A DNA stretch of 64,000 nucleotides from Yersinia enterocolitica (GCA_002082245.2 NBTC02000002.1:1302001-1366000); one strand, 5' to 3'. Counted from the first letter of the stretch, positions 45,489-57,090 are shown. Numbers and translations: made by a program. The notes: generated by a model from the sequence alone, not told the origin.

Positions 45489-46271
45489 GTGCTTTCCCTC
45501 GATACCACTCAACTTAGCCTCTGGGTCAGCCAGTATTTCTGGCCGTTAATTCGGGTGCTGGCGCTGATCACCACCGCGCCGGTGTTAAGTGAGAAACAGA
45601 TAAACCGCAAAGTTAAAGTCGGTTTGGCGCTGTTAATTACTTTTCTGATTGCCCCTTCGCTGCCCCCGGTCAATATTCCCTTAGTCTCAACCGGTGCAGT
45701 CTGGGTCGCCGCCCAACAAGTGTTGATTGGGGTAGCCATCGGCTTGACCATGCAATTTGCTTTTGCTGCCATCCGGCTGGCCGGTGAAGTGATTGGTTTA
45801 CAGATGGGATTATCGTTCGCGACCTTCTTTGACCCCTCGGGGGGGCCGAATATGCCGGTTTTAGCCCGGTTACTTAACTTGCTGGCCCTGCTGTTATTCC
45901 TCACTTTTGATGGTCATTTATGGCTGATTTCATTGTTGGCCGACAGTTTTCATACCTTACCCATTCAGTTCGAACCGCTCAATGGTAATGGCTTTCTGGC
46001 ATTGACGCAGGCTGGCTCATTAATCTTTATGAATGGGCTGATGTTGGCATTGCCGCTGATCACGCTGTTGTTAACTCTGAATATGGCATTAGGCATGCTA
46101 AACCGAATGACCCCACAGCTTTCGGTGTTCGTTATCGGTTTTCCACTGACCTTGACCGTCGGGATCATCTCAATCGGATTGATAATGCCATTATTGCCCC
46201 CCTTTGCTGAGCATCTGTTCGGGGAAGTTTTTGACCGATTAGCAGGTGTATTGAGCGGATTGGCAAACTGA
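45489..46271 (+). CDS. fliR: export gate protein FliR
   Basis: FliR closes the helical FliPQR gate. It has 260 residues with about six hydrophobic segments; [20 protein letters not shown] and [20 protein letters not shown] are typical. The start codon is GTG at 45489, 2 bp after fliQ. It ends the fliL-R operon and is convergent with flgL. Confidence 0.96.
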   Translation: MLSLDTTQLSLWVSQYFWPLIRVLALITTAPVLSEKQINRKVKVGLALLITFLIAPSLPPVNIPLVSTGAVWVAAQQVLIGVAIGLTMQFAFAAIRLAGEVIGLQMGLSFATFFDPSGGPNMPVLARLLNLLALLLFLTFDGHLWLISLLADSFHTLPIQFEPLNGNGFLALTQAGSLIFMNGLMLALPLITLLLTLNMALGMLNRMTPQLSVFVIGFPLTLTVGIISIGLIMPLLPPFAEHLFGEVFDRLAGVLSGLAN

Positions 46272-46365
46272 GTCGCTGCAAAAAAATGGTATGTCACCCC
46301 AAACCTTAGTGGGAAAAGATGACACACCAAAAAGTGCACCCGGTTTAAGTACACTTAAGAGGGAA

Positions 46366-46386
46366 CCTGTGGGGTAGACCCACAGG
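46366..46386. terminator. hairpin between convergent fliR and flgL
   Basis: CCTGTGGG-GTAGA-CCCACAGG is a perfect 8-bp stem, 11 bp after the flgL stop. No T-run follows on either strand, so it may end both transcripts only with a factor or protect 3' ends. Confidence 0.55.
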
Positions 46387-46397
46387 CAGAAGACGGA

Positions 46398-47378
46398 TTA
46401 CTTATTAAGCTGGAACAGGGACAAACCCTGCATATTGGTAAATGTGGTATATGAAGCCTGTAGCGCAGCCTGCTGCATCACATATGACGAGATAGCCGCG
46501 GTCCAATCCACATCCTGCAAATCACTCAAACGCTGTTTATTAATCAAATTACGGTCACTGCCCAAACTATCCAGGTTGTCTAGCTCTTGCAGTTGGGTAC
46601 CGATTTCGGCTTGAACCGACAACACATTATTCAATGAGTTGGACATCCCACGGATACCTTTATCCATATCGGCATTAGCTTGATCTTTAACCGCATCAGT
46701 CGCCCCTTGTAACGGGACTTTCAGTGAGTTCAGCACGGTATCGATGGTATTGAAAATATTGCTTTCTGACGCAACCGGATTACCACCGGCATCATCAGGT
46801 TCAGGTTTCGCATTACTGGTCAATGCCATAAAGACACTGGAACCGGTATGTCCAACTGTAATCGAACGGTTAGCATCGACTTTCTGCTCAATAGCGACAT
46901 CGCCGCCCTGATAAGTCACATCACCGGTAGCACTAACCGCAAACGGCGCTTTATCACTTTTGAAGCCAGCAAAGATGTAACGACCGTTGCCATCAGTGGT
47001 GTTAGCCTGATTGACCAGTTGGTCTTTCAAACCCTGTAACTGAGTGGCGTAAGAGGCACGGTCATCATCACTCAACATATCGCTCTTCGCGCTAATGACT
47101 AAGGTCTGAATTGATTGAATGGTACTGGTCGCCTGCGCCAAAACCGTGGTTTCCAGCGAAGAACTTTGGCGAGCGAAACTGCGCGCTAAAGTATATTGGC
47201 TATTTTCCGATTGGGCTTGCGACACCATCACCGCTTGAGATGCGGCCATCGGGTCATCGGAAGGGTTAACCACCCGCTTGCCGGTGGAGAGTTGTTGGCC
47301 CGACTGCATCCACAGTGATTGGGCGTTAGTCACGCCCTGCATATTTTGCTGATACAGCATGCTGGTACTTAAGCGCAT
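46398..47378 (-). CDS. flgL: hook-filament junction protein FlgL
   Basis: FlgL (HAP3) joins hook to filament. It has 326 residues with flagellin-like ends: MRLSTSMLYQQNMQGVTNAQ and SSYVMQQAALQASYTTFTNM. The start at 47378 matches the family; a longer frame upstream is not supported. It follows flgK on the same strand and is served by the sigma-28 promoter before flgK. Confidence 0.96.
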   Translation of the reverse strand: MRLSTSMLYQQNMQGVTNAQSLWMQSGQQLSTGKRVVNPSDDPMAASQAVMVSQAQSENSQYTLARSFARQSSSLETTVLAQATSTIQSIQTLVISAKSDMLSDDDRASYATQLQGLKDQLVNQANTTDGNGRYIFAGFKSDKAPFAVSATGDVTYQGGDVAIEQKVDANRSITVGHTGSSVFMALTSNAKPEPDDAGGNPVASESNIFNTIDTVLNSLKVPLQGATDAVKDQANADMDKGIRGMSNSLNNVLSVQAEIGTQLQELDNLDSLGSDRNLINKQRLSDLQDVDWTAAISSYVMQQAALQASYTTFTNMQGLSLFQLNK

Positions 47379-47509
47379 GATGCCAGTTCCTTTTAGTAAT
47401 CGTTCAGCCCGCCAACCCCGTTTCAACAATCAATCTGTCTTAACAGGGATACTGACTAACCGCTAAATAAGATAAGTAGCGACAGGGACTCTCTGCCGCT
47501 GACAAAAAA

Positions 47510-49177
47510 TCAACCGCGCAGACTCAGCAACGCATTAAACAGCGTCGAAGCCGTCTGAATGACCTGGGCATTCGCCAGATAATATTGCTGGAAACGCTGT
47601 AAATCGCCGTACTCTTCATCCAGGTTCACGCCGGAAATAGACTGCTGCTCGGCGGTCAACTGTTTGACGATATTGGCTTGCGCCGTGCTGTTGGTTTTCG
47701 CGGTGCTGGTTTGGTTACCGACGTTACTGACCAAACCGGCATAAGCACCAGACAGCGTGGCTTTGCCATCAACCAGTTTTTTGGTTTGCAGATCTAACAA
47801 TGCCTGGGCGTTAACGTTGTCACTCGCGCCACCATCAGCGGTACCGGCAGCAGCAATCTTACTTGAGTCGGTGATATCGACCTGTAAATTAGCAGCCACG
47901 TTAGAGACGGTTTTGACGATGAATTTATCTCTGGCTTGCGCGCCGGCAGTGCCGTTATCAACACTGACGGCGACACCATCAAAGCTCAGCCCAGTGGTGT
48001 TACCACTGCCGTCTTTTACCGGGTTAGCCGGCACTTTGGTGTTATCAGACAGCCGTGTCACCTGCCAGTCAGTTCCATCAAACTCCACACTATAATCACT
48101 GGCTTTGACTTTTGAAGTATCGGTGTAGGACACCGTCAAGCTGGCATCACCCTGATTTCTTGCATTTTTCAACACATTTGGTTGTGCAAAGCTGAAGAAA
48201 TCAACGCCCGGATCACCGCTGGTATCAAATCCGGCTTTATGCTGAGTATTGAAGCTGTCTGCCATGACCAGGGCCAATTGCCCCAGTTGGTTACGTGCAC
48301 TGTCGAGTGCCTCACTGCGGAATTTCAGCGTACCCCCCAGGCTACCGGTGGTCAGGCGGCTTTCGTCCACTTCAAGCACATCGCCACTACCATATTTGTA
48401 GCCAATGGTTAATCGGGTAGCATCACTGCTGGAAGGTATGGCTTCGACTTTATAAGAATCCGGTCCTTGCACCAATGGCAGACCGCTGGCAAAAGAAACG
48501 TTGTAAGCATCGCCGTCTTGCTGGGTCACGGTCACGCCAACAATCTGGTTCAATTCGGTGACCAATTGGTCGCGCTGATCGAGTAACGCATTTGGCTCGC
48601 TGCCACTGCTGCCGCGCAAACGGGTAATTTGATCGTTTAACTTGGCAATTTGGTCAGCATAGTTATTGATTTGCGTAACGCTTTCGGTGATCTTCTGGTT
48701 TACGCCGGTATCCATATCACGCAGATATTTATCCGCATTCTGGAACTGGTTAACCAACCCTTCAGCCTTGCCCAATACCGTTTTACGGGCCGCATCATCA
48801 CCGGCATTACTCACCAAATTTTGCAGGTTACTGAAAAAGTCCTGCATGGTGCTGGAGAGGTTATTGGACGAATTAGAGAGCAAATTATCAATTTGCGAAA
48901 TTTGCTGATAGTAGGTAGTTAAGCCACTGCTTTGCGTTTGTGAAGAACGTAATTGGTTGGTAATAAACGAGTTATATTCGCGGTTAACACCGGTTACTGC
49001 AACGCCATTACCAATAAAGCCGGCGGGACTTAAGGTTCCACCATTTTGGGCAAAAATAGTATTCTGACGGTTATAGCCCGCCACCTGAAAATTAGTGATG
49101 TTATTACTGACGGTGCTCAGGGCATATTGCGCTGCGCTCAGACCACTCATCGCAGTATTCATTAAACTATTGGACAT
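47510..49177 (-). CDS. flgK: hook-filament junction protein FlgK
   Basis: FlgK (HAP1) is the first junction protein on the hook. It has 555 residues; SLMNTAMSGLSAAQYALSTV and NNITNFQVAGYNRQ at the N-terminus and NLDEEYGDLQRFQQYYLANA at the C-terminus are typical. The middle is variable. It heads flgKL behind a sigma-28 promoter, so it is made late with the filament genes. Confidence 0.97.
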   Translation of the reverse strand: MSNSLMNTAMSGLSAAQYALSTVSNNITNFQVAGYNRQNTIFAQNGGTLSPAGFIGNGVAVTGVNREYNSFITNQLRSSQTQSSGLTTYYQQISQIDNLLSNSSNNLSSTMQDFFSNLQNLVSNAGDDAARKTVLGKAEGLVNQFQNADKYLRDMDTGVNQKITESVTQINNYADQIAKLNDQITRLRGSSGSEPNALLDQRDQLVTELNQIVGVTVTQQDGDAYNVSFASGLPLVQGPDSYKVEAIPSSSDATRLTIGYKYGSGDVLEVDESRLTTGSLGGTLKFRSEALDSARNQLGQLALVMADSFNTQHKAGFDTSGDPGVDFFSFAQPNVLKNARNQGDASLTVSYTDTSKVKASDYSVEFDGTDWQVTRLSDNTKVPANPVKDGSGNTTGLSFDGVAVSVDNGTAGAQARDKFIVKTVSNVAANLQVDITDSSKIAAAGTADGGASDNVNAQALLDLQTKKLVDGKATLSGAYAGLVSNVGNQTSTAKTNSTAQANIVKQLTAEQQSISGVNLDEEYGDLQRFQQYYLANAQVIQTASTLFNALLSLRG

Positions 49178-49467
49178 GAAGAAATCCTTTTACCACAGAC
49201 GACGAGCATCGCAGCGCCTGCATTAATTAATATTGGGATACTGCCTGAGGAGACCTAAGCCTCCGCACAGCCTGTGATTATTATCGGCTCGACTTTGGAA
49301 AACTTGAGTCAAAATATGGGTGTAAATCTCGATCCTCACCAATCCAATAGGCGTTATTGTCGCAGACAGTTTGGGTGCAGCCAGCGCACACCATGACTTT
49401 GTAAATTATGGCTACGTAACGGTACCGAGCACTGTCCAATCCCAAAATGGAAAATAAAATAGCCTAT
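49178..49467. other. flgJ-flgK intergenic region
   Basis: This is 290 bp containing the flgK sigma-28 promoter. No strong terminator for flgJ is visible, so some read-through from the flgB-J operon into flgKL is possible. Confidence 0.5.
49281..49307 (-). promoter_or_regulatory. sigma-28 promoter of flgKL
   Basis: The reverse strand reads TCAA, exactly 15 bases, then GCCGATAA. The -10 is perfect and the -35 has one change from TAAA. It lies 104 bp before the flgK start. Confidence 0.88.
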
Positions 49468-50409
49468 TTAGAACAACTGACTTAGGTCGCTGCTGTATGC
49501 CTTTACTGCTTGTTCGCCGCTATTTTTCATTTGCTGGATCACGCTGACTAATTTTTGCGCATATTGCGGGTCGGTGGCATAACCGGCTTGTTGCAGCGCA
49601 TGTGCCCCCTGCTCAGGGCTTTGTGCTGCGGCAACATTGGCGTAGCGCGGGTTTTGTGTCAGTAATTTGACATAATCACTGACGGCCTCGACATATGAGC
49701 CATATACCCGGAAGCGAGCTTTGGTTTTCTTCGCCACACCTTGCTCATATTCGGTAGTCGTAATTTCACTGACTGGACCATCCCAGTTGCTACCCGCTTT
49801 GATGCCAAATACGTTGTAACTGGTTTTGCCGTCGGCCGTCGGAATTTCGCGCTGACCCCAGCCCGACTCCAGTGCCGCCTGAGCCACAATCAGCTGATGA
49901 GGAATGCCACTTTGCTGACTGGCAATTTGTGCCGGAATAGACATCCGCGCCACGAAATTACCGGTGCCCTGTGGCAATGACGCTGAGTTGTTGGCTGGCG
50001 GTGTTGGCATGGCGCGACGTACCATTTGTGCCAATGCCTGTGCTGGCAATGTTTGCAGCACTTCATTATCCAGCAGCATCGGCACCGTTCCTGCCGTTTC
50101 ACTTGGCGAGGTAGAGCCTGAAAGCTGCTCCACCATCATATCGGCCAGACCCAACCCCTTGACCGACATTTGCTGCGCGACTTGTTGGTCATACATCGAG
50201 GTATAAAGCCGGGTCTGATCACTGTTCATCACGCCATCTTGCGGCAAGGCAGAACGCATACTTTTCAGCATCATCTGCACAAACATCCCCTCTACCTGCT
50301 GGGCAACCTGCCTCAAGTTACCCTGTGGATCTCTTGCCGCATCACGTTTTAAGGTATTCAGTGATTGGGCGTCATACGCCGCCCCAGACATCGCCATCAA
50401 ATCACTCAT
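49468..50409 (-). CDS. flgJ: rod cap and muramidase FlgJ
   Basis: FlgJ caps the growing rod and opens the peptidoglycan. It has 313 residues: an N-terminal rod-binding domain (RQVAQQVEGMFVQMMLKSMR) and a C-terminal glucosaminidase domain with the catalytic-Glu region VAQAALESGWGQREI and SYNVFGIKAGSNWDG. It shares an end base with the flgI stop, so the two are translationally coupled. Confidence 0.97.
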   Translation of the reverse strand: MSDLMAMSGAAYDAQSLNTLKRDAARDPQGNLRQVAQQVEGMFVQMMLKSMRSALPQDGVMNSDQTRLYTSMYDQQVAQQMSVKGLGLADMMVEQLSGSTSPSETAGTVPMLLDNEVLQTLPAQALAQMVRRAMPTPPANNSASLPQGTGNFVARMSIPAQIASQQSGIPHQLIVAQAALESGWGQREIPTADGKTSYNVFGIKAGSNWDGPVSEITTTEYEQGVAKKTKARFRVYGSYVEAVSDYVKLLTQNPRYANVAAAQSPEQGAHALQQAGYATDPQYAQKLVSVIQQMKNSGEQAVKAYSSDLSQLF

Positions 50410-51530
50410 CAGATAATTTCCAATTTAGCCCGCAAGCAGCCAGCACTTTGCATTGCCTGCAAGATAGACATCAAATCGATCGGGGTTGCCCCCAGCGAGT
50501 TCAGGGCGCGGACCACATTATTCAGATTCGGGCTGGCATTGACGCGTTGCAATACCCCACCTTGTTGCTGAACGGAAATCTGAGTATTCGGGGTAACTAC
50601 GGTCTGCCCACCACCAAATGGGGTATCAGGCTGGCTGACGGTATTTTGCTTATCAATCACCACCGATAGATTCCCTTGCGCCACAGCACAAGAATCCAGC
50701 ATTACATTGCGGTTCATCACCACCGAGCCGGTACGAGAGTTGATAATCACCTTGGCATCACCCGCATCGACATTCACTGGGATATTTTGAATATCTGCCA
50801 GGAAACGCACTTGCGAGCTGCTGCCGCGCGGGACCAAAACCTGAATGGTGCGAGCATCAATCGCTGTGGCAGAACCAAAACCGCGCTGGCGGTTAATGGC
50901 ATCACTCACCTGTTGTGCCATGGTGAAATCCTCGGTATTCAATTGAAGATTAATCACACCATCGGTACCAAAGGTCGTCGGCAGCTCACGTTCGATAGTG
51001 GCACCATTGCTGATTCGCCCACCGGTCAGTTGGTTGACCTGTACACTACTGCCACCCGATGCCGCACCCGCACCGCCGACCAGCACGTTACCTTGTGCCA
51101 GGGCATAAACCTGATTATCCACCCCTTTCAATGGGGTCATCAGCAGGGTGCCGCCGCGAATACTTTTGGCATTACCCATTGAAGAAACCACAATATCAAT
51201 GGTTTGCCCGGCACGGGAGAATGCCGGTAACTTGGCCGTGACCATCACTGCTGCTACGTTTTTGAGCTGCATATTGGTACCTGGCGGTACGGTAATCCCC
51301 AACTGCGACAGCATGTTACTCAGGCTTTGCGTGGTAAACGGCGTTTGCATGGTCTGGTCACCGGAACCATCCAGGCCGACCACCAGGCCATAACCGATTA
51401 ACGCGTTATCACGTACTCCCTGAACGGTCACCAAATCGCGGATACGCTCTGCGGTGGCAGGTAATGACACCAGTGTGAGCAGCACAATAAGCTGTATAAC
51501 AAATAGAGTGACAAGTGACTGTTTACGCAT
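50409..51530 (-). CDS. flgI: P-ring protein FlgI
   Basis: FlgI forms the periplasmic bushing around the rod. It has 373 residues with a signal peptide ending SLPATA, then [20 protein letters not shown] and [20 protein letters not shown], both strongly conserved. The start at 51530 (MRKQSL) gives the correct signal peptide; the longer upstream frame lies in flgH and is spurious. It is 10 bp after flgH. Confidence 0.97.
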   Translation of the reverse strand: MRKQSLVTLFVIQLIVLLTLVSLPATAERIRDLVTVQGVRDNALIGYGLVVGLDGSGDQTMQTPFTTQSLSNMLSQLGITVPPGTNMQLKNVAAVMVTAKLPAFSRAGQTIDIVVSSMGNAKSIRGGTLLMTPLKGVDNQVYALAQGNVLVGGAGAASGGSSVQVNQLTGGRISNGATIERELPTTFGTDGVINLQLNTEDFTMAQQVSDAINRQRGFGSATAIDARTIQVLVPRGSSSQVRFLADIQNIPVNVDAGDAKVIINSRTGSVVMNRNVMLDSCAVAQGNLSVVIDKQNTVSQPDTPFGGGQTVVTPNTQISVQQQGGVLQRVNASPNLNNVVRALNSLGATPIDLMSILQAMQSAGCLRAKLEII

Positions 51531-51540
51531 CGACGGCCTC

Positions 51541-52254
51541 TTAGTACGGTGAGATATTAAGGAAGAACCGCTGCAACCAGCCCATGGTCTGCGCTTCATT
51601 GATATAACCATTACCCACATACTCGATGCGCGCATCTGCAACCTGCGTTGAGGTCACAGTGTTGCTGCCGCTGATGGTGCGTGGGTTTACTACCCCAGAG
51701 AAGCGGATAAATTCAGTCCCCTGGTTGATTGCAATCTGTTTCTCACCGACCACATGCAAGTTGCCGTTAGCGAGCACGCGATCGACGGTAACGGTGATCG
51801 TGCCGCTGAAGGTGTTGTTGGCATTCGCCCCGCCCTTACCGCCAAAGGTATTGTCACCTGAGATATCCATATCAGCCCGCGCATTGCCCAATAATCCTTC
51901 CAGATAACGCGGCGCGGTGGCGACACCAAATTTGCTTGAACCATTACGGCTAGCGTTGGCAGAGGAGCTTTTGCTGGCACTGACATTTTCCTGCAAGGTA
52001 ATGGTCAGCGTGTCACCGACATTACGTGGGCGACGGTCTTCGAACAAAGGTTGATAACCATAGTTCATTGGCTGAGCAGCCTGGAAAATAGAGCCATTCG
52101 GCAACGGCGCACTGGCCGGTGCCGGTTGTGCCGAGGTGGTACCATCCACCAGTGGTTTATGCGGAATATACGCGCAGCCATTGAGCAGCATCGCCGTCAA
52201 CGGCATACAGACCCATTTCAATCCACCTGATTTGCGCAGCGGCTTTCTGTCCAT
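51541..52254 (-). CDS. flgH: L-ring lipoprotein FlgH
   Basis: FlgH forms the outer-membrane ring. It has 237 residues with a lipobox (AMLLNGC) after a short signal, then [20 protein letters not shown] and [20 protein letters not shown]. The signal has an unusually long charged n-region before the core; an internal start at the Met before PLTAMLL would leave a very short signal, so 52254 is kept. It follows flgG by 103 bp. Confidence 0.95.
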   Translation of the reverse strand: MDRKPLRKSGGLKWVCMPLTAMLLNGCAYIPHKPLVDGTTSAQPAPASAPLPNGSIFQAAQPMNYGYQPLFEDRRPRNVGDTLTITLQENVSASKSSSANASRNGSSKFGVATAPRYLEGLLGNARADMDISGDNTFGGKGGANANNTFSGTITVTVDRVLANGNLHVVGEKQIAINQGTEFIRFSGVVNPRTISGSNTVTSTQVADARIEYVGNGYINEAQTMGWLQRFFLNISPY

Positions 52255-52357
52255 CTCTGATTATCAGTCCTGTAACCGGTAAGAGGCCACGCGGTCGGCC
52301 TCATCTACTCATTATTCTGTTGCAGTCAGGGGGCTAAATTACCCCCTGAAAGCGGAT

Positions 52358-53140
52358 TTACAATTGGGTCAGTTTTTGCAACATCTGGTCTGAAGTTGAA
52401 ACCGCTTTACTGTTGATTTCATAGGCTCGTTGCGTCTGGATCATATTGACCAACTCTTCCGCCACATTGACGTTAGAGGTTTCAACATAGCCCTGATACA
52501 GCAAGCCCCCGCCGTTCAGACCTGGCGTGGTTTCGTTTGGTGCACCGGAACTGGCGGTCTCCTGATACAGGTTTTCGCCAATACTTTCCAAGCCACTGTT
52601 ATTGATAAATGTGGTCAATGTCAGTTGCCCGACTTGCTGCGTGGCAGTTTGCCCCTGCAAGGTGACACTGACTATCCCGTCGCGCCCCACCGTCATGCTC
52701 AGAGCATTGGCCGGAATGGTAATTGCCGGTTGTACCTGAAAACCGCCGGATGTTACTAACTGGCCGTTTTGGTCCACCTGAAAAGACCCATCGCGAGTAT
52801 AAGCGTTGGTACCATCAGGCATTTGCACCTGAAAGAACCCTTCACCTTTAATGGCGATATCTTTGGTATTGTCGGTCTTGGACAGGTTGCCTTGACTGTG
52901 TAAACGCTCTGTCGCTACCGGGCGAACACCGGTACCAATCTGTAAACCCGATGGCAAGGTTGTCTGCTCGGAGGATTGCGCACCCGGCTGGCGCATCGTC
53001 TGGTAGAGCAAATCTTCAAATACCGCCCGCTGGCGCTTAAAGCCATTGGTGCTGACGTTCGCCAGGTTGTTGGCGATGACATCCATATTGGTCTGCTGTG
53101 CATCCAAACCAGTTTTGGCAATCCATAATGATCGGATCAT
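52358..53140 (-). CDS. flgG: distal rod protein FlgG
   Basis: FlgG builds the distal rod. It has 260 residues, with the rod/hook N-terminal motif ([40 protein letters not shown]) and the C-terminal motif ([20 protein letters not shown]). It lies 26 bp after flgF in the flgB-J operon. Confidence 0.98.
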   Translation of the reverse strand: MIRSLWIAKTGLDAQQTNMDVIANNLANVSTNGFKRQRAVFEDLLYQTMRQPGAQSSEQTTLPSGLQIGTGVRPVATERLHSQGNLSKTDNTKDIAIKGEGFFQVQMPDGTNAYTRDGSFQVDQNGQLVTSGGFQVQPAITIPANALSMTVGRDGIVSVTLQGQTATQQVGQLTLTTFINNSGLESIGENLYQETASSGAPNETTPGLNGGGLLYQGYVETSNVNVAEELVNMIQTQRAYEINSKAVSTSDQMLQKLTQL

Positions 53141-53166
53141 CAGTTTATTCCTCTGCGCCTGCGCGC

Positions 53167-53922
53167 TTAGCCCATTGCTAACAGCTGATTAGCGCGCTGT
53201 TCATTTTCATCCACACTGTGAATGACTTTCATCTGCATTTCGAAACTGCGGGCATTGGCAATCATGTCTGTCATGGCTTCAACCGCTTTCACGTTGCTGC
53301 CCTCCAGTACACCCGGCATAATTTTAATCAGCGGGTCATTGGCCAACTGAGCACCACGCGCCTGTTGCGTCGCGGGAGTCAAATGGAACAAACCGTCATC
53401 ACCGTGCATCACTTCACCCGCATTGGCCCTAACCCGTTTGATTTGGCCGAGCTGAGCAATCGTATTCGGTGAGTCACCGGCGTTCAGCGCCGAAATGGTG
53501 CCATCAGCCGCAATAGTCACTGCGGCCTGCGGTGGCACTTCAATCGGGCCGTTATCGCCCATCAGCGGGTAGCCCTGCACGGTCATTTGACCGTTAGCCG
53601 CAACCTGAATATTCCCATTGCGAGTATAAGCCTCGGTACCATCAGGCAGTTGTACCGCCAGATAACCATCTTGCTGTAAGGCAACATCCAATGGGCGGCC
53701 GCTATAATTCATCGTCCCCTGACTGATATCCACACCGGGGGTCGATGCCGTCACCATGGTACGGGTTGCCATGCTCGGCCCGTCGATAGGTACGGCACGC
53801 ATCGCTGACAACTGCGCGCGGAAACCCGGCGTCGAGGCGTTAGCCAGATTGTTAGCCGTAACCGCTTGCTGCTCCAGCGACTGCCTGGCAGCCCCCATCG
53901 CGGTATATATTGCGTGATCCAT
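53167..53922 (-). CDS. flgF: proximal rod protein FlgF
   Basis: FlgF is a rod component of 251 residues with [38 protein letters not shown] and a C-terminal [20 protein letters not shown]. It lies 21 bp after flgE and is read into flgG. Confidence 0.97.
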   Translation of the reverse strand: MDHAIYTAMGAARQSLEQQAVTANNLANASTPGFRAQLSAMRAVPIDGPSMATRTMVTASTPGVDISQGTMNYSGRPLDVALQQDGYLAVQLPDGTEAYTRNGNIQVAANGQMTVQGYPLMGDNGPIEVPPQAAVTIAADGTISALNAGDSPNTIAQLGQIKRVRANAGEVMHGDDGLFHLTPATQQARGAQLANDPLIKIMPGVLEGSNVKAVEAMTDMIANARSFEMQMKVIHSVDENEQRANQLLAMG

Positions 53923-53943
53923 GAGCTTATCCCGTCAGTTCGA

Positions 53944-55230
53944 TTAACGCAGGTTAACCAGAGTTTGTAAGATCTGATCCTGAGTTTTGATGGTCTGCGC
54001 ATTGGACTGATAGTTACGTTGCGCCACAATCATATTCACCAGTTCTTTACTCAAATCCACGTTAGAAGACTCCAACGCGCCACTGGTCAAGGTGCCGAAA
54101 CCACCACCACCGGCGGTACCGAGGATCGGGTTACCGGAAGATTTGGTTTCTTTCCAAACGTTATCGCCTTCAGGAGACAAACCTTCAGGGTTAGAGAAGT
54201 TAACCAGCACAATTTGGCCAAGCAGTTGGGTCTGCTGGTTTGAATAAGTGCCGACAACCGAGCCATCGTTGTTGATCTGGAAGCCGGTGAACTCACCTGC
54301 GGCATAGCCGGTTTGGTTTTGAGTCACAATACCGTCAGTACCGGTATTTTGCTGTTTGCTACCCCCAACATTCAGCGCGAAGGTTTGCGCCGGGGCACCA
54401 TTCACCACCGCCATAGGGACAGTCAGATTGAAGTCAGTGGTACTGGCAGCACCCGCGCCATTTTTCACGCTTTTCAGTGCGCCATTGGTATCAAATACCA
54501 TCGTTCCGCGCAGAGAGGCAGCGGCAGGGTCAGCAGGGTCAAAAGGTTTAGTCGCATCGGCCAATGTCCCGCTGCTGTCCTTGGTATAGACATTCCAGCT
54601 ATTACCATTGACGGCATCTTCAGCGGTTTTCACATAATACACATTGATAACGTGGCGGTTACCCAGGCTATCGTAGGTGGTCATGTTATTCACAAAGCTG
54701 TAAGTATCTGGCTTTTGCGGATCAAAGGTTGCGCTAATAACATCATGGGTTGAGGTCAGGTTAGCGACCATATTGCCCGAGGTGGTGGCTTTCGCGGCAA
54801 TCATATCCTGAGGAATCGACAGGGGTACCGGGTTTGCCCCTTGCTGTATGGTAGGAGGAGTTCCTGTTGCCGGATAACCGGTCAGACTCAGCCCTTGCAT
54901 GTTAACGATGTTACGGTTTTCATCAAGTTTGAACTGGCCGTTACGGGCAAAGTACACACCGCCGCTGCTATCTTGCATGCGGAAGAAACCACTCTGGCTG
55001 ATGGCTAAATCCAAACGGCGGTTGGTGGTGGTTGGCGTACCGTCGTTAAAGTCTTGAGTAATCCCGGCGACTTTAACCCCCATACCGGTCTGTGAACCTG
55101 CGAACATATCGGCAAAAGAAACTGAGCCGGCTTTAAAACCTGACGTCGCCGAGTTGGCGATATTGTTACCGATCACATCCAGATTGCTGGATGCTGCGTT
55201 CAAACCGCTGACTGCTTGAGAAAAGCCCAT
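53944..55230 (-). CDS. flgE: hook protein FlgE
   Basis: FlgE is the universal-joint subunit. It has 428 residues, with MGFSQAVSGLNAASSNLDVI and NNIANSATSGFKAGSVSFAD at the N-terminus and LTSGALESSNVDLSKELVNM at the C-terminus. It is separated from flgD by 145 bp, the largest gap within the flgB-J operon; this stretch is AT-rich and contains no gene. Confidence 0.98.
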   Translation of the reverse strand: MGFSQAVSGLNAASSNLDVIGNNIANSATSGFKAGSVSFADMFAGSQTGMGVKVAGITQDFNDGTPTTTNRRLDLAISQSGFFRMQDSSGGVYFARNGQFKLDENRNIVNMQGLSLTGYPATGTPPTIQQGANPVPLSIPQDMIAAKATTSGNMVANLTSTHDVISATFDPQKPDTYSFVNNMTTYDSLGNRHVINVYYVKTAEDAVNGNSWNVYTKDSSGTLADATKPFDPADPAAASLRGTMVFDTNGALKSVKNGAGAASTTDFNLTVPMAVVNGAPAQTFALNVGGSKQQNTGTDGIVTQNQTGYAAGEFTGFQINNDGSVVGTYSNQQTQLLGQIVLVNFSNPEGLSPEGDNVWKETKSSGNPILGTAGGGGFGTLTSGALESSNVDLSKELVNMIVAQRNYQSNAQTIKTQDQILQTLVNLR

Positions 55231-55375
55231 TTTCTTCTCCGTTAGATTCGGGGTCCGTTAAAGACCTTGAGCATTGATGACATATCAAACGCTATTTAAA
55301 AATTAAGGTAAGTTTTTTCAATTAGTTAACTCACCGTGGTGTTTGTTTGGTTACTGCTTAAGACTGATCTCTGAC

Positions 55376-56068
55376 CTACAAAATCTGACGGACTTTATCC
55401 ATGGTGATAGTCCCCGCCAGGCCCAGATCCAGCTTGGAACCGTCACTGCCACGGGTCACACCATTAACAACCGCATAGCTCAGCGGAGTAGCAACCAGTG
55501 ACTCGCTACCACTGCTGGCGGCGATCGTCACGGTGTAAGCACCATCTGGCGCATTACCGCCCGCTTCCAGTGAACCATCCCAGGTAAAGGAGTGGACACC
55601 TGCTGACAGACCACCGATTTCAATGGTGCGTACTGCCAGACCATTGCTGTCGCTGATGGTTGCCGTCACTTTGTCTGCTGAACGTTCTAACTCAACACCA
55701 AATGGCGTAGTAGTGACGGTGCCATCTTTACTGCCTGCCAACACCGTGGTGCCAGGGATCATCACGCCGTGGCCAATCAGGCTACTGGCTTGCAGCGACT
55801 GGCTGCTATCAATCTGCCCGGAGATGGAACCCAGCGTAGTATTCAACTTTTCAATGCCGCTTACGGTGTTGATTTGCGCCAATTGCGTTGTCAACTCGTT
55901 GTTTTGCATTGGGTTAGTCGGGTCCTGATTCTTTAACTGGGCAACCAGCAACGTCAGGAAACTGTTCTGCAAATCCTGACTGGTGCTACCGCTACCGGTG
56001 GTGGAATTGGTCCCGCTAGTGCTGGTAATACCGTAATCGCTATCGGTCAGGGAATTGGTAATGGCCAT
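55376..56068 (-). CDS. flgD: hook cap protein FlgD
   Basis: FlgD is the scaffold that assembles the hook and is then lost. It has 230 residues, with the conserved N-terminal FLTLLVAQLKNQDPTNPMQN and NELTTQLAQINTVSGIEKLN, then an immunoglobulin-like FlgD domain. It is 15 bp after flgC. Confidence 0.97.
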   Translation of the reverse strand: MAITNSLTDSDYGITSTSGTNSTTGSGSTSQDLQNSFLTLLVAQLKNQDPTNPMQNNELTTQLAQINTVSGIEKLNTTLGSISGQIDSSQSLQASSLIGHGVMIPGTTVLAGSKDGTVTTTPFGVELERSADKVTATISDSNGLAVRTIEIGGLSAGVHSFTWDGSLEAGGNAPDGAYTVTIAASSGSESLVATPLSYAVVNGVTRGSDGSKLDLGLAGTITMDKVRQIL

Positions 56069-56083
56069 GTATACAAGCTCCTG

Positions 56084-56488
56084 TTATTGACCCAGTGTTA
56101 GCGTCTTGAGCATCAGAGATTTAGTGGTATTAAGCACTTCAACGTTGGCTTGATAGCTACGCGAGGCCGAAATGGTGTTAATCATTTCCCCTGTTACATC
56201 AACGTTAGGCATGCGGACATAACCCTTGGCATCAGCCAGCGGATTACCCGGCTGATACACCAAACGATCCGGTGCGGGATCGTCAACGATTTGTGATACA
56301 CGTACCCCGCCGGTTTCCTGCCCTGGTTGAGCCGCTACCTGAAACACCACTTGCTTGGCACGATAAGGCTGACCATCCGGGCCGGTAACGCTATCGGCGT
56401 TGGCCATGTTACTGGCGCTGACGTTCAACCGTTGCGATTGGGCTGATAATGCCGAACCGGCAATATCAAAAATATTCAGTAAAGACAT
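56084..56488 (-). CDS. flgC: proximal rod protein FlgC
   Basis: FlgC is a rod subunit of 134 residues with [40 protein letters not shown], and the C-terminal [20 protein letters not shown]. It is 5 bp after flgB. Confidence 0.98.
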   Translation of the reverse strand: MSLLNIFDIAGSALSAQSQRLNVSASNMANADSVTGPDGQPYRAKQVVFQVAAQPGQETGGVRVSQIVDDPAPDRLVYQPGNPLADAKGYVRMPNVDVTGEMINTISASRSYQANVEVLNTTKSLMLKTLTLGQ

Positions 56489-56493
56489 ACGTC

Positions 56494-56907
56494 TTATCCT
56501 TGTTGTAACACTGACATCATCCCTTTGATCTGGCCGCCAAGAACGGTCAAATCGGTCTGATATTTCAGGCTGTTATCGGCAAAATTAGTACGTTCACGAT
56601 CCATATCAACCGTGTTACCGTCCATCGCCGGCTGGTCTGGAACCCGGAATAAAAGGTCAAGGTCAGGTGGCGCAACGGTGCTTGCCGGGATATGACGGGC
56701 TGACGTTAAACTGAGCGACACCCCTGTACCTGTGGCACGGCCTTGCTCCATCACTTTTTTCAGTTGGCTGGAGAAATCAATATCACGTGCCTGAAAGCCG
56801 GGTGTATCCGCATTTGCAATATTGGACGACAGGATCTCCTGTCGTTGCGCACGCAAGTTAAGCGCCTCTTGTTGAAAACGCAGAGCACCGTCCAGTTTGT
56901 CGAGCAT
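56494..56907 (-). CDS. flgB: proximal rod protein FlgB
   Basis: FlgB is the first rod subunit, 137 residues, with [20 protein letters not shown] near the N-terminus. It heads the flgBCDEFGHIJ operon, divergent from flgA across a 183-bp region that should hold FlhDC-dependent promoters. Confidence 0.97.
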   Translation of the reverse strand: MLDKLDGALRFQQEALNLRAQRQEILSSNIANADTPGFQARDIDFSSQLKKVMEQGRATGTGVSLSLTSARHIPASTVAPPDLDLLFRVPDQPAMDGNTVDMDRERTNFADNSLKYQTDLTVLGGQIKGMMSVLQQG

Positions 56908-57090
56908 AGTCCCCCCGCAAGGTTAGAATTTGGAGTCGACAGCATAAACGCCGTATAGGAAAGCCTATCGCCAGAATAAGAGCAAAATGCGTCGCTATTT
57001 GTCCCCTTAACCTCATCGCGCTACAGGTACACTAGTGTGCAAAAGAGGTGTGCCCTGGTATTACCTGGTTACACCGGCAGAAGGAGATTG